Of a stretch of 9,263 nucleotides of DNA, positions 7,051 to 9,263 are shown piece by piece. The translations under genes were made by a program, and so were the position numbers. A model generated the notes under the pieces. The model ran no database searches. It saw only the letters and a list, made by a program, of their open reading frames with translations, and was not told the DNA's origin. Positions within the stretch are counted from its first letter, which is position 1; the number at the start of each line of letters is the position of its first letter. Origin of the DNA: Bacteroidales bacterium (lineage in GTDB: Bacteria > Bacteroidota > Bacteroidia > Bacteroidales > UBA4417); NCBI GenBank assembly GCA_025350385.1, contig JANXXZ010000074.1:1-9263 (forward strand), given 5' to 3'.

Positions 7051-7058
7051 CAAAAGTA
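7051..7058 (-). promoter_or_regulatory. Bacteroidota-type -7 element before the aminotransferase gene
   Basis: On the minus strand TACTTTTG (7058 to 7051) is a perfect TAnnTTTG match, 38 bases upstream of the ATG at 7012, predicting a leader of about 33 bases. No good -33 TTG is seen. The terminator at 7148-7177 blocks read-through from the upstream DUF1573 gene, which supports a separate promoter here. Confidence 0.55.
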
Positions 7059-7147
7059 AGGATTTCCTGATAGATGGATTCATTAATAAGAAATAATCTG
7101 CCAGATATATTTGGTGAGGCAGAGTAGTTGATTTCGTTCGATTGAAT

Positions 7148-7177
7148 AAAAAAAACCCGGAATTTACATCCCGGGTT
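7148..7177 (-). terminator. Rho-independent terminator of the DUF1573 gene
   Basis: Read on the minus strand, AACCCGG (7177 to 7171) and CCGGGTT (7160 to 7154) form a 7-bp GC-rich stem with a 10-base loop, followed by eight T (7155 to 7148). It begins 24 bases after the DUF1573 stop codon and separates that gene from the aminotransferase. Confidence 0.88.
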
Positions 7178-7200
7178 ATGTAACTCTGATCTAAATATTT

Positions 7201-7665
7201 CTATTTGGCAACCGGAGCAGCTCCCTGCGACTTTTCAGGCATTGCGGCACCTTCAACTTTCTCAACAACATTACCAATGATATGAAGCTGGATTGAACTG
7301 TTGGTTGCATTCGACATAACAGTAATTGTTTTGTTGATGGGTCCGACACGATTGCTGTCATATTTTACCTTGATAACGTTTGATTTGCCTTTGAGGATCG
7401 GTTCACGTGGCCATTCAGGAACAGTGCAACCACAGGAAGATGTAACATTCGATAGTATCAGAGGCTCAACGCCGGTATTTTTGAATTTGAATTCGCACGT
7501 ACCGTCACCGCCTTTGACCAAAGTACCGTAATCGTGTGTGGTTTTGTCGAAATTAATGACCGGAGCATTTTTGTTCACAGCCGGTTGAGGAGTAGTGGCG
7601 TCCTGAGCAGTTACAGCGTATGCCATCAGCAAGGAAACACCCAGGGTAAGAAGCACTTTTTTCAT
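7201..7665 (-). CDS. Secreted DUF1573 family protein
   Basis: This 154-residue protein has a classic signal peptide: MKK, a hydrophobic core at about 4-18, and cleavage near Ala20-Gln21. A low-complexity linker rich in Pro, Ala and Thr follows (about 22-36). The DUF1573 domain covers about 37-135, with INFDKTTHDYGTL (37-49), FKFKNTGVEPLILSNV (59-74), SSCGCTVPEWP (76-86) and a KVKYDSNRVGP block (99-109). The family has an Ig-like beta-sandwich fold and is abundant in Bacteroidota envelopes; its function is not established. The CGC pair (Cys78 and Cys80) is the family hallmark, with an extra Cys57. The C-terminal tail (about 137-154) is Ala/Pro/Gly-rich and probably disordered. Only a 7-of-8 match to the -7 element (AATATTTG at 7732-7725, minus) lies upstream, so its promoter is unclear. 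It is divergent from the gene at 7867 and is closed by its own terminator. Confidence 0.9.
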   Translation of the reverse strand: MKKVLLTLGVSLLMAYAVTAQDATTPQPAVNKNAPVINFDKTTHDYGTLVKGGDGTCEFKFKNTGVEPLILSNVTSSCGCTVPEWPREPILKGKSNVIKVKYDSNRVGPINKTITVMSNATNSSIQLHIIGNVVEKVEGAAMPEKSQGAAPVAK

Positions 7666-7817
7666 GATTATTAACGATTAAATGGTTAAACTATTTTTTT
7701 TTGTAAGATTTGTTATTGCGATTTCAAATATTCTATTGACAAACAAACAGCCATTTGCCAAGCAAGTTCCATGCCACATAATTAAATCGCTGCGAATTTA
7801 AAGTAAAACTTCATTTA

Positions 7818-7849
7818 TTGTTCCCGAAGATTGATTTTTTTTATTTTTG
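7818..7849 (+). promoter_or_regulatory. Bacteroidota promoter (-33 TTG and -7 TAnnTTTG) for the gene at 7867
   Basis: TTG at 7818-7820 and TATTTTTG at 7842-7849 are separated by 21 bases, within the spacing known for the Bacteroidota primary sigma factor. This is the most complete promoter in the window. It lies 17 bases upstream of the ATG at 7867 and shows that the in-frame TTG at 7831 is not the translation start. Confidence 0.62.
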
Positions 7850-7866
7850 TACAAAATGCACCTTTT

Positions 7867-8379
7867 ATGAGAAACGTTCTAATCTATTGTTTTTTACTTT
7901 TTACTTTACTCTTATCAACTTACCGATGCTCAATGTGCAACCAATCCAAAAGTAATAAACAACAAAGTACAGTTTTAGTTCCGGGGCCACAGGCAATTAT
8001 CTATATTACCAGGGCAGATTACTCCAAATTGGTTCCAATCATCTTATCACCCGATCGCAAATCCATACAATCATACCCTGATGTAAAAGATGTGTTCTTG
8101 AATGGCAAACTGGCCTATCCTATTTCCCTCCATAATGGTTACATGCTTGATAATCGTGGTATTTCAGTCAATGTAGCCTTCATAAAACTTACTTATAAGG
8201 AATACGCTGTTTTAGCAAAAACGCCGACTGCCAAAGAACTGATGAACTTGATTGTAGATAAAAAACCACTCAAGGTAATGTATGCCTGCGGATTGCGATC
8301 AAAATTCGTCAATATCAATGATGAACTTAACGCTGCAATCGATGCTGGTAATTTTTCCGGATTTAAACGCCTGAAGTAA
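7867..8379 (+). CDS. Unrecognised exported or membrane-anchored hypothetical protein
   Basis: I do not recognise a named family. From the ATG at 7867 the protein has 170 residues. The frame could be extended to a TTG at 7831, but that would put the promoter -7 element inside the coding region, and the ATG gives a better signal sequence. Residues 4-18 are hydrophobic and could be a signal peptide or membrane anchor. Cys21 and Cys24 (CSMC) follow at once; an Arg before Cys21 makes this a poor lipobox, so lipoprotein status is doubtful. The mature part is a mixed alpha/beta domain (about 42-165) with ADYSKLVPIILSPDRKSI (50-67), SYPDV (69-73), GYMLDNRGISVNVAF (91-105), LTYKEYAVL (108-116) and MYACGLRSKF (138-147). 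The GYxLDNRGI block looks like a conserved core. It is divergent from the DUF1573 gene with 201 bases between the starts. No function can be assigned. Confidence 0.75.
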   Translation: MRNVLIYCFLLFTLLLSTYRCSMCNQSKSNKQQSTVLVPGPQAIIYITRADYSKLVPIILSPDRKSIQSYPDVKDVFLNGKLAYPISLHNGYMLDNRGISVNVAFIKLTYKEYAVLAKTPTAKELMNLIVDKKPLKVMYACGLRSKFVNINDELNAAIDAGNFSGFKRLK

Positions 8380-8414
8380 CGCTTCCCTTTGAGATTATTG
8401 TGTGGGACGAAGTG
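8380..8414 (+). terminator. Weak hairpin after the gene at 7867-8379, possible terminator
   Basis: CGCTTC (8380-8385) can pair with GAAGTG (8409-8414), including one G-T pair, and an inner CC/GG adds two pairs past a bulge. It begins at the base after the stop codon and is followed by ATTTTA. The 17-base apical loop and short T tract make it weak. Confidence 0.25.
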
Positions 8415-8445
8415 ATTTTAACTGAAATTAACATATCAATACATC

Positions 8446-8473
8446 TTGATGCATTGAAAAAATACTAATTTTA
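8446..8473 (+). promoter_or_regulatory. Weak promoter candidate for the DAK2 gene
   Basis: TTG (8446-8448) lies 17 bases before TAATTTTA (8466-8473), which matches TAnnTTTG at seven of eight positions. This is about 70 bases upstream of the proposed TTG start at 8546. Both the spacing and the last base are off consensus. Confidence 0.28.
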
Positions 8474-8545
8474 CGTGGCAAATCCAAAGAGTAGGGATAA
8501 ATGTATCCTTTTCTTTAAACCTATTACTAACACTGAGTTTCGGAT

Positions 8546-9263
8546 TTGGAAAAGAATCAACCTTTTATCAGAGTCCTTGACGGTCGTAGTTTATACTATG
8601 CTTTCCTGGCAGGCGCACAGCGGGTTTTTGAGAACCAGGGCCTAATAAACAAGATCAACGTTTTTCCTGTAGCTGATGCAGATACCGGTACAAACCTTGC
8701 CAGTATGATGCGTTCAATTGTTGATAGCCCCATCCCCACTGATAATATTAAAGTTACGGCTACGGCACTAGCCGAAGCTGCCCTTGTAGGTGCAAGAGGA
8801 AACTCCGGGATTATTTTTGCCCAGTTCCTGTATGGCTTCGGAAATGAAATTGTAAGCGAGGATATTTTCACTGTGGAGAATTTTGCCAAATCAATCCGTA
8901 ATGCAGTTGTTTACGCTTATGAAGCAATTTCTAACCCGGTTGAAGGCACCATGATCTCGGTAATGCGTGAGTGGGCTGAGTTCATCTATGCCATGAAAGG
9001 GCTGATTGATGATTTTGTTGAATTATTTATTAAAGCTTTTCAGATAGCAAAGGACTCACTGGTCGCAACAACAAAACAGCTGGAGGTCTTAGCAAAAGCA
9101 AATGTGGTTGATGCTGGTGCCAAAGGTTTTGTTTTATTCCTGGAAGGTATGATTGATTCTTTTAGAAACAGGCAATCCATCCGGAAGCTTACTTTCGCTG
9201 CAAATGAAATAACGCTTCTTGAGACCAAGAATTTTTCGCATGAAGAAATTACCTACAGGTATT
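8546..9263 (+). CDS. DAK2/DhaL-domain protein, FakA-like or DAK2-DegV type (3' truncated)
   Basis: The frame is open from 8546 through the window's right edge (239 full codons). The N-terminus carries the DhaL/DAK2 nucleotide-binding fold: LDGRSLYYAFLAGAQ (11-25), INKINVFPVADADTGTN (34-50), GARGNSGIIFAQFL (82-95), NPVEGTMISVMREWAEF (130-146) and VVDAGAKGFVLFLEGM (187-202). The Asp pair in VADADTG (Asp44, Asp46) corresponds to the Mg-ATP ligands of this family, which usually reads DGDTG; here Ala replaces the Gly. Such proteins include FakA, which phosphorylates fatty acids presented by a DegV-type partner (FakB). Many Bacteroidota carry DAK2 and DegV domains in one chain, so a DegV domain may follow beyond the window. 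The start appears to be TTG at 8546: in-frame stops lie at 8528-8530 and 8534-8536, and the first in-frame ATG falls inside the conserved domain. No strong ribosome-binding site is visible. Confidence 0.85.
   Translation, partial: MEKNQPFIRVLDGRSLYYAFLAGAQRVFENQGLINKINVFPVADADTGTNLASMMRSIVDSPIPTDNIKVTATALAEAALVGARGNSGIIFAQFLYGFGNEIVSEDIFTVENFAKSIRNAVVYAYEAISNPVEGTMISVMREWAEFIYAMKGLIDDFVELFIKAFQIAKDSLVATTKQLEVLAKANVVDAGAKGFVLFLEGMIDSFRNRQSIRKLTFAANEITLLETKNFSHEEITYRY

Noticed and set aside
7725..7732. AATATTTG (minus strand) as the DUF1573 promoter
   Set aside because: It matches seven of eight positions but lacks the first T, and no TTG occurs at the required spacing; too weak to list as a feature.
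7831..7866. N-terminal extension of the 7867 gene from a TTG at 7831
   Set aside because: The -7 promoter element TATTTTTG lies at 7842-7849, inside this stretch, and the ATG at 7867 gives a proper hydrophobic signal segment at the N-terminus.
7867..7940. Lipoprotein signal at Cys21 of the 7867 protein
   Set aside because: The residues before the Cys are Thr-Tyr-Arg, which do not fit the usual small-residue lipobox.
8596..9228. Two minus-strand open frames (8596-8889 and 9040-9228)
   Set aside because: Both are antisense to the clearly recognisable DAK2 coding frame on the plus strand.

Overview
The window looks like ordinary chromosomal DNA of a Bacteroidota (Bacteroidetes) bacterium, probably an uncharacterised or environmental member. 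Three lines of evidence agree. The gene families are typical of that phylum: an OmpA-family protein with PD40 and carboxypeptidase-regulatory domains, DUF5362, DUF1573, a LolC/E-type permease and a DUF1343/NamZ protein. The sequence is AT-rich. Upstream of five genes there is a perfect match to the Bacteroidota -7 promoter element TAnnTTTG. The genus cannot be fixed from this sequence. I saw no tRNA, rRNA, CRISPR array, insertion sequence or prophage.

Layout. The window opens inside a plus-strand gene (1-1157) for a PorE-like outer-membrane/periplasmic protein: beta-propeller repeats, a carboxypeptidase-regulatory-like domain and an OmpA peptidoglycan-binding domain. It is closed by a strong terminator. 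Two small plus-strand genes follow, a DUF5362 membrane protein (1382-1858) and a stand-alone glycogen-binding CBM48 protein (2121-2414). Each has its own promoter element. Facing them on the minus strand are a cysteine-rich putative zinc protein of unknown function (2435-2902) and a LolC/LolE-type ABC permease (2995-4215). The terminator of the CBM48 gene lies inside the 3' end of the cysteine-rich gene.

Divergent from the permease is an exported DUF1343/NamZ exo-beta-N-acetylmuramidase (4435-5631). Its 3' end faces a PLP-dependent class I/II aminotransferase (5816-7012, minus). Next comes a secreted DUF1573 protein (7201-7665, minus) with a clear terminator. Divergent from that is an unrecognised exported or anchored protein (best start 7867, end 8379). 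The window ends inside a plus-strand DAK2/DhaL-domain gene (8546 to beyond 9263), resembling FakA or DAK2-DegV proteins.

How the genes relate. Most are single transcription units, and strand switches are frequent. The products fall into loose themes: cell envelope (PorE-like, LolE-like, NamZ, DUF1573, DUF5362), metabolism (aminotransferase, CBM48 protein) and probable lipid phosphorylation (DAK2 protein). There is no clear multi-gene system. The points most worth a second look are two genes with apparently obligatory TTG starts, a very short predicted leader on the permease gene, a terminator embedded in an opposing coding region, the paired-cysteine protein and the orphan protein at 7867-8379.
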